A model generated the notes under the pieces. It was not told where the DNA came from. It searched no databases and saw only the letters and a list, made by a program, of their open reading frames with translations. A stretch of DNA of 64,000 nucleotides from Dietzia massiliensis. GTDB taxonomy: Bacteria; Actinomycetota; Actinomycetes; Mycobacteriales; Mycobacteriaceae. How positions within the stretch are numbered: position 1 is the stretch's first letter; every line of letters starts with the position of its first letter. The DNA lies in NCBI RefSeq assembly GCF_018390595.1, contig NZ_JAHBAV010000003.1, forward strand, positions 1-64,000, read 5' to 3'. Made by a program: the position numbers and the translations under genes. Below, one piece after another: positions 19,408 through 27,815 of this stretch.

Positions 19408-20730
19408 TCAGGCCAGGAGCGCGGCGTCGACCTCGTCCCACGAGCTGGCGCCTCTCAGCGACATGGTGAGGTCGATCTCGGCGAGCAGGTTGTCGAGCAC
19501 CTCGCCGACGCCGTGTTCGCCGGCGATGGCCAGGCCGTAGACGTGGGGCCGGCCGATCGTCACCGCGTTCGCGCCGCACGCCATGGCCTTGACGACGTCG
19601 GTGCCGTTGCGGACGCCCGAGTCGAGCAGCAGTGTCGGCTCCGGGCCGACCGCCTCGCGGATCGCCACGAGGGCGTCGAGGGTGCCGATCGACCCGTCGA
19701 CCTGGCGGCCGCCGTGGTTGGACACCATGACCGCGTCGACACCGGCATCGAACGCCTGCCGGGCGTCATCGGGGTGCAGGACGCCCTTGAGGACGATCGG
19801 CAGCCTCGTCCGGTCCCGCAGGGTCGCCAGGTGATCCCAGCTCAGTGCCGGGTTGGAGAACGTGTCGAGGAACGTCTGCACGGCGGCACGGGTCTCGGGG
19901 GCGCGCAGGTTCTCCCGCGTCGAACCCGGGTGGTTGCGCGCCATCTCGAGCAGCGTCAGCGCCGCCTGCGGGGTGACCTTGACGGCATCGGCGTCCGCGC
20001 TGGCGCCCGCCGCGGCCTCGCGGTCGACCCGCTCGGCGACCAACTGCCGGAAGCGCGGGTCCGAGGTGTACTGCGCTATCCCGACACCGCGGGTGAACGG
20101 CAGCGAACCGAGGTCGAGGTCCCACGGCCGCCAGCCCAGCGTGGTGGTGTCGAGGGTGACGACCAGGGCGCCGGCGTCGATCGCCTCGGCGCGGGCGATG
20201 AAGCTGTCAACCAGCTGCTCGTCGCTGCTCCAGTACAGCTGGAACCAGCGGGGGCTGTCCTGCATCGCGGCGGCCGTCGCCTCCATGGGCGAGGAGCCCT
20301 GCGAGGAGAAGATGTACGGCAGTCCGCGCCGGGCGGCGGCCCGGCCGACCATGACGTCGGCGTCGCGACGAATGAGTCCGGCGGCGCCGATCGGGGCCAC
20401 CAGGACGGGCGCGGGGAGCGTCTGCCCGAGCACCGTGGTGGAGATGTCGCGCCGGGAGGTGTTGCGGAGCATGCGCGGCACCAGTCGCCGGCGGTCGAAG
20501 GCCTCGCGGTTGGCGGCCATCGTCTGCCCCGAGCCGGCGCCTCCGTAGACGTAGGCCCAGGCCTTTTTGCCGCCGGGTCGTCGCAGGAGCGCGCGGCGGG
20601 CGGCGGCTTCGAGCTTCTCGGCGCCGGTCGGTACCGCGGGGGTGATCCCGGAGACTCCGGAGCGGTAGATGATGTTCTGGCGCGCGCGGCCGAGGGTGTC
20701 TGTGATGGGGGTCACGAAGTCTGCCGTCAT
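19408..20730 (-). CDS. FMN-dependent alpha-hydroxy-acid oxidase (lactate 2-monooxygenase-like)
   Basis: The 440-residue product belongs to the FMN-dependent alpha-hydroxy-acid dehydrogenase family, which oxidises L-lactate or related acids. It has PVLVAPIGAAGLIRRDAD, the FMN-contact segment FSSQGSSPMEA, the catalytic lysine block LPIVLKGVLHPDDA, and the active-site His/Arg block VSNHGGRQVDGS near residues 340-355. Length and the N-terminal QNIIYRSGVSG segment are closer to lactate 2-monooxygenase than to LldD. There is no lactate permease nearby, although the sodium symporter could fill that role; this link is speculative. Confidence 0.88.
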   Translation of the reverse strand: MTADFVTPITDTLGRARQNIIYRSGVSGITPAVPTGAEKLEAAARRALLRRPGGKKAWAYVYGGAGSGQTMAANREAFDRRRLVPRMLRNTSRRDISTTVLGQTLPAPVLVAPIGAAGLIRRDADVMVGRAAARRGLPYIFSSQGSSPMEATAAAMQDSPRWFQLYWSSDEQLVDSFIARAEAIDAGALVVTLDTTTLGWRPWDLDLGSLPFTRGVGIAQYTSDPRFRQLVAERVDREAAAGASADADAVKVTPQAALTLLEMARNHPGSTRENLRAPETRAAVQTFLDTFSNPALSWDHLATLRDRTRLPIVLKGVLHPDDARQAFDAGVDAVMVSNHGGRQVDGSIGTLDALVAIREAVGPEPTLLLDSGVRNGTDVVKAMACGANAVTIGRPHVYGLAIAGEHGVGEVLDNLLAEIDLTMSLRGASSWDEVDAALLA

Positions 20731-20788
20731 AGCCGTGAGCGTACTGAGGCCTTCGTCGCGTGCGCGGAGGAGGTGCTGCCCGGCGGGT

Positions 20789-21427
20789 CTACTCCGCGCG
20801 TCCGTCGGGCCGGTCGGACCGGTCCGCGCTGTCGACGGGCCGACGGACCATGGCGGTCGAGGACTGACCGGGCAGCGTCGGCACGGAGCCCACTGCCTCG
20901 AACCCGAACCGCTCGTAGAGGCGACGGCTCGCCGGGGTGGTGGATTCGAGGAACGCCAGCGGGTTCGCGGAGTGGTCGACGACCCTCAGGCGGTGCTCCA
21001 GCAGTGCCGATCCGACGCCCTTGCCGCGGGCTCGGGGACCGGTGCCGATGTCGCGGATGTACCAGTGCGGTTCGGTGGGCCGGTAGGCCTCGATCTGGAG
21101 GGTGTGCCGGGCACCGCGGCCCAGGGGGAGCCGGCCCAGCGTCCACAGGGCCGCACCGGAGATCGCTCGCCGGGCGGTCCCCAGAGCGCCGCGGGCGGCA
21201 GGGGGCTGCCACAGGACCGCTCCGACGACACGGCCGTCGTCCATCGCGACGTCGACCCACTGGGGGTGTCGCCGCACCCGGCGGAGGTAGTACGAGGTGA
21301 GTTTGGTGTGCCGGGTCTCGTCCTCGGGCAGCGTGACCGACCATGCGGGGTCGTCGCGGAACGCGTCGCTGAGGATGCGGGCGATCGCGGGCGCGTCGGC
21401 ACGCGTGGCGGTTCGGACGGTGACCAT
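20789..21427 (-). CDS. GNAT-family N-acetyltransferase
   Basis: This 212-residue protein has the GNAT fold. The acetyl-CoA loop is IGTGPRARGKGVGSALLEHRL near residues 130-150, and LESTTPASRRLYERFGFEAVG closes the domain. AGGAG precedes the ATG at 21427 and homology begins there, so the longer upstream reading frame was not used. The substrate is unknown. Confidence 0.88.
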   Translation of the reverse strand: MVTVRTATRADAPAIARILSDAFRDDPAWSVTLPEDETRHTKLTSYYLRRVRRHPQWVDVAMDDGRVVGAVLWQPPAARGALGTARRAISGAALWTLGRLPLGRGARHTLQIEAYRPTEPHWYIRDIGTGPRARGKGVGSALLEHRLRVVDHSANPLAFLESTTPASRRLYERFGFEAVGSVPTLPGQSSTAMVRRPVDSADRSDRPDGRAE

Positions 21428-21471
21428 GGGCGGGCTCCTGGCGGGTGCGGGTCGGGTGCGGCGTCGGGCTC

Positions 21472-22149
21472 TTACGTCAGGTGCGCCGTGGTCAGACAGG
21501 TGAGGTCGTCGTCGCCGGTGGCGATCGGCACCGTCGAGGACTTTCCGTCGTGCTCGACGGTGAGGGTGCCGGTGAGGTCGCGGGGGAGCCACAGGCCGAC
21601 GAACCCGTTGTCGTAGGCCGTGCGGGTCTCGTCGACGACCGTCCGCCCCGTCTCGTCGGTCACGGTGATGTCGACGGGCTCGCCGGCCATCTCGCCGAGG
21701 CAGGTCGTCAGACTGTGGAAGAGACAGTCATGGGTCTGGTCCTCGTAGGGCGCGACGGACAGGTAGAACTGCTCGTCCGGCATCGGCAGGGTCGCGATGG
21801 AGCCGCCGGCGGTGTCGGTGAGGACGAGCTCGGTCGGCTGGACCGAGGCGAGGAGGGTGGTGGGGCGCTCGGCGACGGGCATCGTGTCGAGGTGCTCGAT
21901 CACCCCGCGGGCGTCCATATCGGCCAGCCCGTACTGGTCGAGGATCTCGACCGCCGCGACCTGGCTCGCCTCGGCCTGGTTCTGACCACTGTGGTCTTGT
22001 CCGCCCTGGTTCTGCGCGCTCTGGTTCTGCCCGCTGGGGCTCTGGTCCGCCTGGTCCGATTGTGTGGTGCCACAGGCGGAGAGGGTGAGCCAGCTCGCGG
22101 TGACGACCGCGGCGAGGGCCCGGCGACGGAAACGAGGGGTGGTGGTCAT
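21472..22149 (-). CDS. CueP-family copper-binding lipoprotein
   Basis: This 225-residue product has a lipoprotein signal peptide with Cys26 in the lipobox LSACG, then a Gln/Asn/Ser-rich linker and a CueP-like domain. Salmonella CueP uses three cysteines (96, 104 and 172); here C-x7-C in CLFHSLTTC and a later Cys in DLTCLTT give the same arrangement. The blocks DNGFVGLWLPRDL and TLTVEHDGKS are also CueP-like. The protein probably binds copper outside the membrane. AAGGAG lies upstream of the ATG. It follows the DUF305 gene on the same strand and fits the metal-resistance block. Confidence 0.85.
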   Translation of the reverse strand: MTTTPRFRRRALAAVVTASWLTLSACGTTQSDQADQSPSGQNQSAQNQGGQDHSGQNQAEASQVAAVEILDQYGLADMDARGVIEHLDTMPVAERPTTLLASVQPTELVLTDTAGGSIATLPMPDEQFYLSVAPYEDQTHDCLFHSLTTCLGEMAGEPVDITVTDETGRTVVDETRTAYDNGFVGLWLPRDLTGTLTVEHDGKSSTVPIATGDDDLTCLTTAHLT

Positions 22150-22167
22150 TGCTGGGCGGGCTCCTTG

Positions 22168-22208
22168 TCGGGTATCACGCTGTCGGGTATCACGCCGTCG
22201 GGTGTCGC
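22168..22208. repeat. Short tandem repeats between CueP and DUF305 genes
   Basis: TGTCGGGTATCACGC is repeated twice, with a degenerate third unit, in the spacer of about 75 bp between the two lipoprotein genes. Confidence 0.7.
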
Positions 22209-22223
22209 GTGGCCGGTCAGGCC

Positions 22224-22913
22224 TCACATCGCCGCGAGCATCTCACGCATGCGCGCGATCTCCTGCTGCTGGGTGTCGATGATCGACCGGGCCAGGGCGA
22301 CGGTCGGCGGGTAGGTGCCGTCCGCCACCTCCCCCTGTGCCATGTCGATGGCGCCCTCGTGGTGGGCGATCATCTGCTCCAGGTACAGCCGCGCGGCGTC
22401 GGTGCCCTCGGCGTCGAACAACTGCTGGAGCTCGTCGGCGGAGAGCATGCCGTCCATCATCGACATGTCGTTGCCCATCACGGGCATGCCGCCGCCACCG
22501 TGGCCCCGGTGGCCGTCGCGCGGGCCGGGCGGTTGTCCCCACTGGTCGAGCCAGGTCGTCATCTGATCGATCTCGGGAGCCTGTTCGGCCTTGATCTTCT
22601 CGGCGAGGGCTGTGGTGTCGGCGGGGATGTCTGATTTGGCCAGGATGATGTCGCTCATCTCGATCGCCTGCTCGTGGTGCGGGATCATCATCCGCACGAA
22701 CATGACGTCGGCGGCCGAGCGCTCACCCTCATCGGCGGGAGCGTCGGCGCCGGGATCGGCCGGGGCTTTCGTGCCGGACTCCGCGCTGGCGTCGGCGGAG
22801 GTGCCGGCCGGGGCAGCCGCGGTCGCGGTGTCGTCCCCGCCCCCGCTGCATGCGGTCAGGGCCAGCGCGGACGCGGTCACGGCGGCGGAGACCAGGAGCG
22901 TCGTGCGGGTCAT
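22224..22913 (-). CDS. DUF305-domain lipoprotein
   Basis: The 229-residue protein has a lipobox LTACS near residue 20-24 and an Ala/Asp-rich linker. It carries two DUF305 His-pair motifs, MIPHHEQAIEMS and MIAHHEGAIDMAQ, separated by a Met/Gly-rich stretch (GGGGMPVMGNDMSMMDGM). DUF305 proteins are ferritin-like helical bundles frequently found with copper or silver resistance genes. GGAGAGGA precedes the ATG. It sits directly upstream of the CueP-like gene. Confidence 0.9.
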   Translation of the reverse strand: MTRTTLLVSAAVTASALALTACSGGGDDTATAAAPAGTSADASAESGTKAPADPGADAPADEGERSAADVMFVRMMIPHHEQAIEMSDIILAKSDIPADTTALAEKIKAEQAPEIDQMTTWLDQWGQPPGPRDGHRGHGGGGMPVMGNDMSMMDGMLSADELQQLFDAEGTDAARLYLEQMIAHHEGAIDMAQGEVADGTYPPTVALARSIIDTQQQEIARMREMLAAM

Positions 22914-22949
22914 GGCGGGTGTCCTCTCCTCGCGGATCGGCAGGCGTGC

Positions 22950-23390
22950 TCAGCCCAGGGTATGCAGAACCGCGAGTCCGAGCGCCCCGCACGCCGCGGC
23001 GACGAGCAGGGAGGCGAGCGTGCCGATGATGAATCGCTCGCTCACCGCCGGGTTCTCGCGGATCTCGGGGTATCGGCCGAGGGCCTTGATGGCCACGACC
23101 ACCGCGGCGAGCTCAAAGCGCCCGGCGAGGATGGCCGCGGTGAGTCCGACACGTTCGAGGATCCCGATCCACATGCCGCCGCGCAGTACCTCGCGGACCT
23201 GCGGGGCGGGGTCGTCGCGTCGGCGCATCACCGGTCGGCGCTCGTCGCCGGTGACCTCGACCGTCGGAGGCTCGGGCACCTGCGCGGAGCGCAGGACGAG
23301 TGACGCGATCGGCGACCCCAGCGCGGCGGAGGCGAGGAGGCTGGCCGTCACGACGATCGCGATGGGGATCCAGTCGGGCCAGGTGCTCAT
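22950..23390 (-). CDS. Membrane protein with DUF3307-like C-terminal motif
   Basis: This 146-residue protein has one N-terminal and two or three C-terminal membrane helices. It contains the block GGMWIGILERVGLTAAILAG, then AIKALGRYPEI and FIIGTLASLLVA. The spacing resembles the C-terminal part of DUF3307 proteins, which are often encoded beside SatD proteins. Its ATG overlaps the stop of the SatD-like gene as ATGA, so the two are co-translated. Function is unknown. Confidence 0.7.
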   Translation of the reverse strand: MSTWPDWIPIAIVVTASLLASAALGSPIASLVLRSAQVPEPPTVEVTGDERRPVMRRRDDPAPQVREVLRGGMWIGILERVGLTAAILAGRFELAAVVVAIKALGRYPEIRENPAVSERFIIGTLASLLVAAACGALGLAVLHTLG

Positions 23391-24094
23391 CGCCCGGACT
23401 CCCCGCGCTCGCGGCCTGTGCGCCCGGTCCCGCGCGCCGCGGCCGCCGGGTGCTCGCCGGACCGGTCGGCGAGTGCCGCCGCGTGCGTGCCGGCGAGCAG
23501 CCGGTCGAGCGCCGGGTAGGCCGTTCGTTCCTCCCGGATCCGGGACAGTCGCAGGGCTCCGGTGACCGAGGCGGGCGCGATGCCCAGCTCCTCCGCGGCG
23601 GCGACCTGCGTGGGGGAGCGGTCGACGGCGTCCACGACCCGCCACTGCGCCTCCGTGCGGCCGAGTACGAGCGGCGCGACCAGGGCCCACACCGCTTCGC
23701 AGTCGGCTGCCCAGGCCGTCGCCGACGTGCGCTCGTCCTGCGATCCGGGGTCGCCCGGCACCCGTATGGCCACCGAGCCGGGGAGGCCCTTGGCGGCGTC
23801 GACGGCGGAGCGGGCGGCGATATAGGCGGCCCCGCGACCGGCCCGGGTTCCGGAGGCGACGGACTCGTCGTCGACGTCTCCCACCCCCACGCCGCAGTGC
23901 CACTCGCCGTCGCGCAGCGCGACGAGCAGGGCCGCGCGCACGGCGGCGGGGTCGTCGAGCAACCCCTGGACCTCGTCGCCGGCCGTGCGCTCGAAGGCCG
24001 CCGCGACCGGCACGCCGTCCAGCGCGTCGAGGAGGGCGGGCACCCGGTCGGCGCTGGTCCGGCTGCGGCGCTGGTCGATGGTCACCACGAACAT
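23387..24094 (-). CDS. SatD-like protein with C-terminal helix-turn-helix
   Basis: This 235-residue protein starts MFVVTIDQRRSRTSADRVPA and continues with AGDEVQGLL, ALRDGEWHCGVGVGDV and GRGAAYIAARSAVDAA. The pattern recalls SatD proteins, which have a cyclase-like fold. A likely helix-turn-helix follows (RSPTQVAAAEELGIAPASVTGALRLS, about residues 165-190). It may therefore sense a nucleotide or stress and bind DNA. Homology supports the ATG at 24094; no good ribosome site precedes it. The partner is the coupled downstream membrane protein. The assignment is moderate. Confidence 0.65.
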   Translation of the reverse strand: MFVVTIDQRRSRTSADRVPALLDALDGVPVAAAFERTAGDEVQGLLDDPAAVRAALLVALRDGEWHCGVGVGDVDDESVASGTRAGRGAAYIAARSAVDAAKGLPGSVAIRVPGDPGSQDERTSATAWAADCEAVWALVAPLVLGRTEAQWRVVDAVDRSPTQVAAAEELGIAPASVTGALRLSRIREERTAYPALDRLLAGTHAAALADRSGEHPAAAARGTGRTGRERGESGR

Positions 24095-24124
24095 GAGGTG
24101 ATCGTGCCACACCCCGCCGACATG

Positions 24125-24138
24125 AGGTGAAAACACCT
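24125..24138. promoter_or_regulatory. Palindrome upstream of the SatD-like gene
   Basis: AGGTG-AAAA-CACCT is a perfect inverted repeat 31-44 bp before the SatD-like ATG. The string ACATGAGGTGA also occurs twice, near 24091 and 24120. It could be an autoregulatory operator of the HTH-bearing product; this is inference. Confidence 0.5.
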
Positions 24139-24165
24139 AAAACAGCGAAATGAGCCGTTATCGCC

Positions 24166-26160
24166 TCATCTGGCGAGTTGAGGGGTCGGGGCCTCATGCG
24201 CGGGTCCGACCGCTGCTACGGGGGGCCAGGGGGTACGGGCGGCGCGCAGACCGTTGAGGATCACGAGCACCTCGGCCAACTCGTGGATGAGCACCACGGC
24301 CGCGAGTCCGAGAACGCCGGTGATCGCGAGCGGAACGAGGGTCGCGATGAGGATCAGCGAGAGGGCGATGTTCTGGTTGATGATCCGGCCGCCCCGGCGC
24401 GCGTGCGCGAGCGCCCGCGGCAGGAGGCGCAGGTCGGTGCCGGTTAACGCGACGTCCGCGGACTCGATGGCCGCATCGGATCCGCGCACGCCCATCGCGA
24501 TCCCGACGTCCGCCGTCGCGAGCGCCGGGGCGTCGTTGATGCTGTCGCCGATCATCGCCGTGGGCCGGGTGCGGGAGAGCTCGGCGATCGCGTCGGCCTT
24601 GCCGCCGGGCGTGAGGTCGGCGCGGATGTCGGAGATGCCGGCCTGCGCCCCGAGAGCGGCGGCGGTGCGTGGGTTGTCGCCGGTCAGCATGCTCACCCCG
24701 ATGCGGTGGTCGGCCAGGGTTGCGACGACGACGGGGACCTCCGCCCGCAGCTCGTCGCGGATGCCCATGGCGCCGATCAGGCGGCCGTCGCGATGGACCA
24801 CGACCACCGTCATGCCGTCGTGCTCGAGGGCCGTGATCTGCCCGGTGAGCTCGTCCGATGCGAGCCGGCGCGGTGATCCCACGGTGATCCGGCTGCCGTC
24901 GACGGTGCCGGAGATCCCGTGCCCGGCGGACTCGCGGACGTCAGCAACGTGCGGCGTCCCGGCCTGCCGGCTTTCGGCTGCGGCGGAGGTGATCGCGGTG
25001 GCCAGCGGGTGGGTGCTGTGGCGCTCGACGGCCGCGGCGAGGCCCAGCACCTCGGACTCGCTGACGCCCGGGGCGGTGAGGACGCGGACGACCGAGGGGT
25101 GGTTGCTGGTCAGCGTCCCGGTCTTGTCCATCGCGAGGTGGCGGATGGTGCCGAGGCGCTCGAACGCCGCCCCGGAGGTGATGACCACCCCGAGCCGGCT
25201 GGCCGCACCGATGGCGGAGACCACGGTGACCGGAACGGAGATCGCCAGCGCACACGGCGAGGCCGCCACGAGCACGATCAGCGCGCGGGTGATCCACAGC
25301 TCCGGGTCGCCGAGCAGGGAGCCCAGGGCCGCGACGAGGACGGCCAGCACCAGGACCCCGGGAACGAGGGGCCGGGCGATCCGGTCGGCGAGGCGGGCCC
25401 GGTCGCCCTTCTCTGTCTGGGCGCGCTCGACGAGGCCGACGATCGTGGTGAGCGTGTTGTCCGCGCCCGGGGCCGTGGCGGTGAGTTCGAGGAGGCCGGA
25501 GGTGTTGATGGAGCCGGCCAGGATCGCGTCGCCGGGCTCGACCTCGACGGGGATGGACTCGCCGGTGACCGCCGAGGTGTCGACGCTGCTGCGGCCGCGG
25601 GCGACAGTCCCGTCAGTGGCGACCCGCTCACCGGGGGCGACGACGAGCGTCTCGCCCGGACGTAGTTCGGCCGTCGGGATCTCGGCGGTGTCGGCGCCCC
25701 GGCGGACGGTGGCGGTGTCCGGGACCAGGCGGAGGAGCGAGCGCAGGCCGGAGCGGGCGCGGTCCATGGCCCGGTCCTCGAGTGCCTCGGCGATGGAGTA
25801 GAGGAACGCCAGCGCCGCGGCCTCCTCGACGTAGCCGAGGATGACGGCGCCGACGGCGCTGATGGTCATGAGCAGGCCGATGCCGAGGCGGCCGTGGGTC
25901 ACCAGTCCGCGGATCGCGCCCGGGGCGAAGGTCGAGCCGCCGAGGAGGAGGGCGGCCCAGAACAGGAGCTGGCCGACCGCTCCGGCGCCCGCCCACTCCG
26001 CCCCGGGCCACGCCGCGCCCGACCACTCCGTGGCCAGGCCCGCGGCCAGCGCGACGCCGGAGGATGCCGGGACGAGAACGGCCGGATCCCGCCACCACGG
26101 ACGGGCCTCCTCGTCGTGGTCGCCGGGGTCCGGGGCGTTGCAGCCGCACGCGGAGGTCAC
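24166..26160 (-). CDS. Heavy-metal P1B-type ATPase (Cd/Zn/Pb export type)
   Basis: The 664-residue product pumps metal ions out of the cell using ATP. It has the actuator segment SAVTGESIPVEVEPGD, the membrane metal site SPC in AASPCALAISVP (near residue 300), the phosphorylation site DKTGTLT (near 343), SMLTGDNPRT and MIGDSINDAPALATADVGIAMG. The C-terminal helix has HELAEVLVILNGLR. The N-terminus has CGC instead of a full metal-binding domain. SPC rather than CPC is unusual for ZntA-type pumps. The GTG at 26160 overlaps the stop of the CmtR-type repressor as GTGA. Metal identity is inferred from that neighbour. Confidence 0.92.
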   Translation of the reverse strand: MTSACGCNAPDPGDHDEEARPWWRDPAVLVPASSGVALAAGLATEWSGAAWPGAEWAGAGAVGQLLFWAALLLGGSTFAPGAIRGLVTHGRLGIGLLMTISAVGAVILGYVEEAAALAFLYSIAEALEDRAMDRARSGLRSLLRLVPDTATVRRGADTAEIPTAELRPGETLVVAPGERVATDGTVARGRSSVDTSAVTGESIPVEVEPGDAILAGSINTSGLLELTATAPGADNTLTTIVGLVERAQTEKGDRARLADRIARPLVPGVLVLAVLVAALGSLLGDPELWITRALIVLVAASPCALAISVPVTVVSAIGAASRLGVVITSGAAFERLGTIRHLAMDKTGTLTSNHPSVVRVLTAPGVSESEVLGLAAAVERHSTHPLATAITSAAAESRQAGTPHVADVRESAGHGISGTVDGSRITVGSPRRLASDELTGQITALEHDGMTVVVVHRDGRLIGAMGIRDELRAEVPVVVATLADHRIGVSMLTGDNPRTAAALGAQAGISDIRADLTPGGKADAIAELSRTRPTAMIGDSINDAPALATADVGIAMGVRGSDAAIESADVALTGTDLRLLPRALAHARRGGRIINQNIALSLILIATLVPLAITGVLGLAAVVLIHELAEVLVILNGLRAARTPWPPVAAVGPAHEAPTPQLAR

Positions 26161-26498
26161 GACGGCCTGCAGGTGGGGCAGTCGGAGACCACGCACTCGG
26201 CGTCGGTGTCCACGGCAAGCGTCACGTCAAGGAGGTCGCGGAGCGAGGCGGCGAGGTGGGGATCGGAGATCTCGTAGCGCATCTGCCGTCCCTCGGGTGC
26301 GGCCACGACGATGCCGCAGTCCCGCAGGCAGCCCAGGTGGTTGGAGACGTTCGGTCGGGTGAGGTCGAGCTCGCGTGCGAGGCCGGCCGGGTAGCGGGGC
26401 CCATCGAGCAGGCACAGCAAGATCCGGGACCTGGTCGGGTCGGCCATCGCCCGGCCCAGCCGGTTCATCACGTCGAGGCGCGTCTCAATGGTCAGCAC
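26157..26498 (-). CDS. cmtR: CmtR-type ArsR/SmtB metal sensor (Cd/Pb)
   Basis: This 113-residue winged-helix repressor senses metal and controls the downstream P-type ATPase. Counting from the GTG at 26498, cysteines fall at 57, 61 and 102, which are exactly the Cd/Pb ligand positions established for M. tuberculosis CmtR. The surrounding sequence SNHLGCLRDCGIVVA and AVDTDAEC is near identical in pattern. Two extra cysteines (SDCPTC) follow at the C-terminus. The position match decides the start. It is the first gene of a two-gene operon with the pump. Confidence 0.93.
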   Translation of the reverse strand: MLTIETRLDVMNRLGRAMADPTRSRILLCLLDGPRYPAGLARELDLTRPNVSNHLGCLRDCGIVVAAPEGRQMRYEISDPHLAASLRDLLDVTLAVDTDAECVVSDCPTCRPS

Positions 26499-26511
26499 GC
26501 ACTGAACTATA

Positions 26512-26523
26512 CAGCGCTCGCTG
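26512..26523. promoter_or_regulatory. Candidate CmtR operator
   Basis: CAGCG-CT-CGCTG is a perfect inverted repeat 14 bp before the cmtR GTG. It lies between the flanking strings ACTGAACTATA and GCTGAACAATG, which form an imperfect direct repeat. Location fits a repressor site over the promoter. Confidence 0.55.
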
Positions 26524-26537
26524 AACAATGACTGGAG

Positions 26538-27770
26538 TCAGGCGGTGGCGGGGCGGCCGATGTCCGGGCGGGCGTCGCCGAAGGTCTCCTTGCGCTCGCG
26601 GTCGCGGACCCGCTCGCCCCACGCGTCGAGTCGGGCGCGGCCGAACGGCGTGCGGTAGCGCAGGGTGTTGAGCGCGACGAGGTAGGCGTGGGCCCACGGC
26701 GGCCGCACGGGCAGACCGAACTCGCGCATCGACTCGCGGCCCAGCAGCACGGTGAGCATGCTCAGCAGTCGCTCGTGTCCGACGCGGGCGCGCAGGCGGG
26801 GGAAGGGGCCGCTGCGATGCCGCGTGCGCTGCGCCTCGACCAGCGCCTGCGTGAGCTGCGGGCCCGCCTCGGACAGCCCGGCCTGCGCGAGCAGGATGTG
26901 GTAGTTGATGCGGTGGCGTTCGCTCTCGCGCTCGACGAGGAAGTCGTCGTCGACCCCGAGCAGCCAGCCGACGTAGCGCCACACGTGCATGACGTCGGCC
27001 GAGTCCTGGCGGCTCACCGGCACACCGAGCGTCCGCACGCCCAGTAGGACGACGGCGTCGAACAGGCCCAGGGTGGCGGCGAGGTCGCTCTGGTTGATCG
27101 GCAGGCCCCAGCGGCCCGTGTCCCAGCGCGGCTCCATCGCGTGGTTGACCACCGCGTGCATCGCCCGCACATGGCCGGTGAGCCGCCACGCCTCGCCGCC
27201 CGGGCGCAGCCCGTCGGGGATCGAGAGCGACATGGTCCAGTGGCTGGTCTCGGCCAGCCGACGCAGGGTCGTGTTGCCGGTGAGTCCGCCGGTTGCCACG
27301 AGCAGGTCGGTGGGGCCCCCGAAGCGGTAGCCACCGATGAGCGAGAGTTGCAGCAGGATGTCGGCGGCGTTCTGGCCCAGCCGCGGGTAGACCTTCTGGC
27401 CGCGCTCGATCTTGGCCCAGTCGACCCAGTCCGGGGTGTCCTCGAGTCGGGCGATGTACTCGCGCAGGACGGCCGGGGCGTCGTCGGGCAGGCCGGCGGA
27501 GCCGGTGGTCAGGGCCTCGTCGAGCTGGCGGCGGCTCACGGCACCGGGCTCACCGGAGCGCAGGTGCATCGCGGCGGCCAGCCTGTTGCCGAGCTCGTCG
27601 CGCTCGAGGTAGCCGCGGCCGAGGCGGTCCATGAGGTGCTCGTCGACCTCGTCCACGCGCGCGACGGCCTTGAGGGTGCGGCCGATGCGCTTCGAGCGGT
27701 CCTCGGCCTCACGGAAGCGCGTCGGATACGGCGAGTGCACGGTGGTGGGGCGTTCAGGCGCTGCGGTCAT
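26538..27770 (-). CDS. MpaB/DUF2236-family oxygenase
   Basis: This 410-residue protein belongs to the DUF2236 family, which includes the haem-containing latex-clearing protein Lcp and MpaB-like oxygenases. It shows GGPTDLLVATGGLTGN, HWTMSLSIPDGLRPGG, the His-rich helix TGHVRAMHAVVNHAMEPRWDTGRWGLPINQSD near residues 185-215, and VMHVWRYVGWLLGV. It is probably a haem enzyme acting on a lipid or isoprenoid; the substrate is unknown. The ATG at 27770 begins the homologous part. The gene is divergent from a TetR gene that likely regulates it. Confidence 0.85.
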   Translation of the reverse strand: MTAAPERPTTVHSPYPTRFREAEDRSKRIGRTLKAVARVDEVDEHLMDRLGRGYLERDELGNRLAAAMHLRSGEPGAVSRRQLDEALTTGSAGLPDDAPAVLREYIARLEDTPDWVDWAKIERGQKVYPRLGQNAADILLQLSLIGGYRFGGPTDLLVATGGLTGNTTLRRLAETSHWTMSLSIPDGLRPGGEAWRLTGHVRAMHAVVNHAMEPRWDTGRWGLPINQSDLAATLGLFDAVVLLGVRTLGVPVSRQDSADVMHVWRYVGWLLGVDDDFLVERESERHRINYHILLAQAGLSEAGPQLTQALVEAQRTRHRSGPFPRLRARVGHERLLSMLTVLLGRESMREFGLPVRPPWAHAYLVALNTLRYRTPFGRARLDAWGERVRDRERKETFGDARPDIGRPATA

Positions 27771-27784
27771 GACACGACTATGAC

Positions 27785-27800
27785 GCGAGTATTTACTCGC
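27785..27800. promoter_or_regulatory. TetR operator between oxygenase and tetR
   Basis: GCGAGTA-TT-TACTCGC is a perfect 16-bp palindrome in the 45-bp divergent gap. It lies 15 bp before the tetR ATG and 14 bp before the oxygenase ATG. This size and place are typical of an operator that represses both genes. Confidence 0.8.
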
Positions 27801-27815
27801 ATACAATTCGCGTTC

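Noticed and set aside
19276-21300. 674-codon plus-strand frame over the hydroxy-acid oxidase and GNAT genes
   Set aside because: It spans two minus-strand genes with strong family motifs and has no motif of its own.
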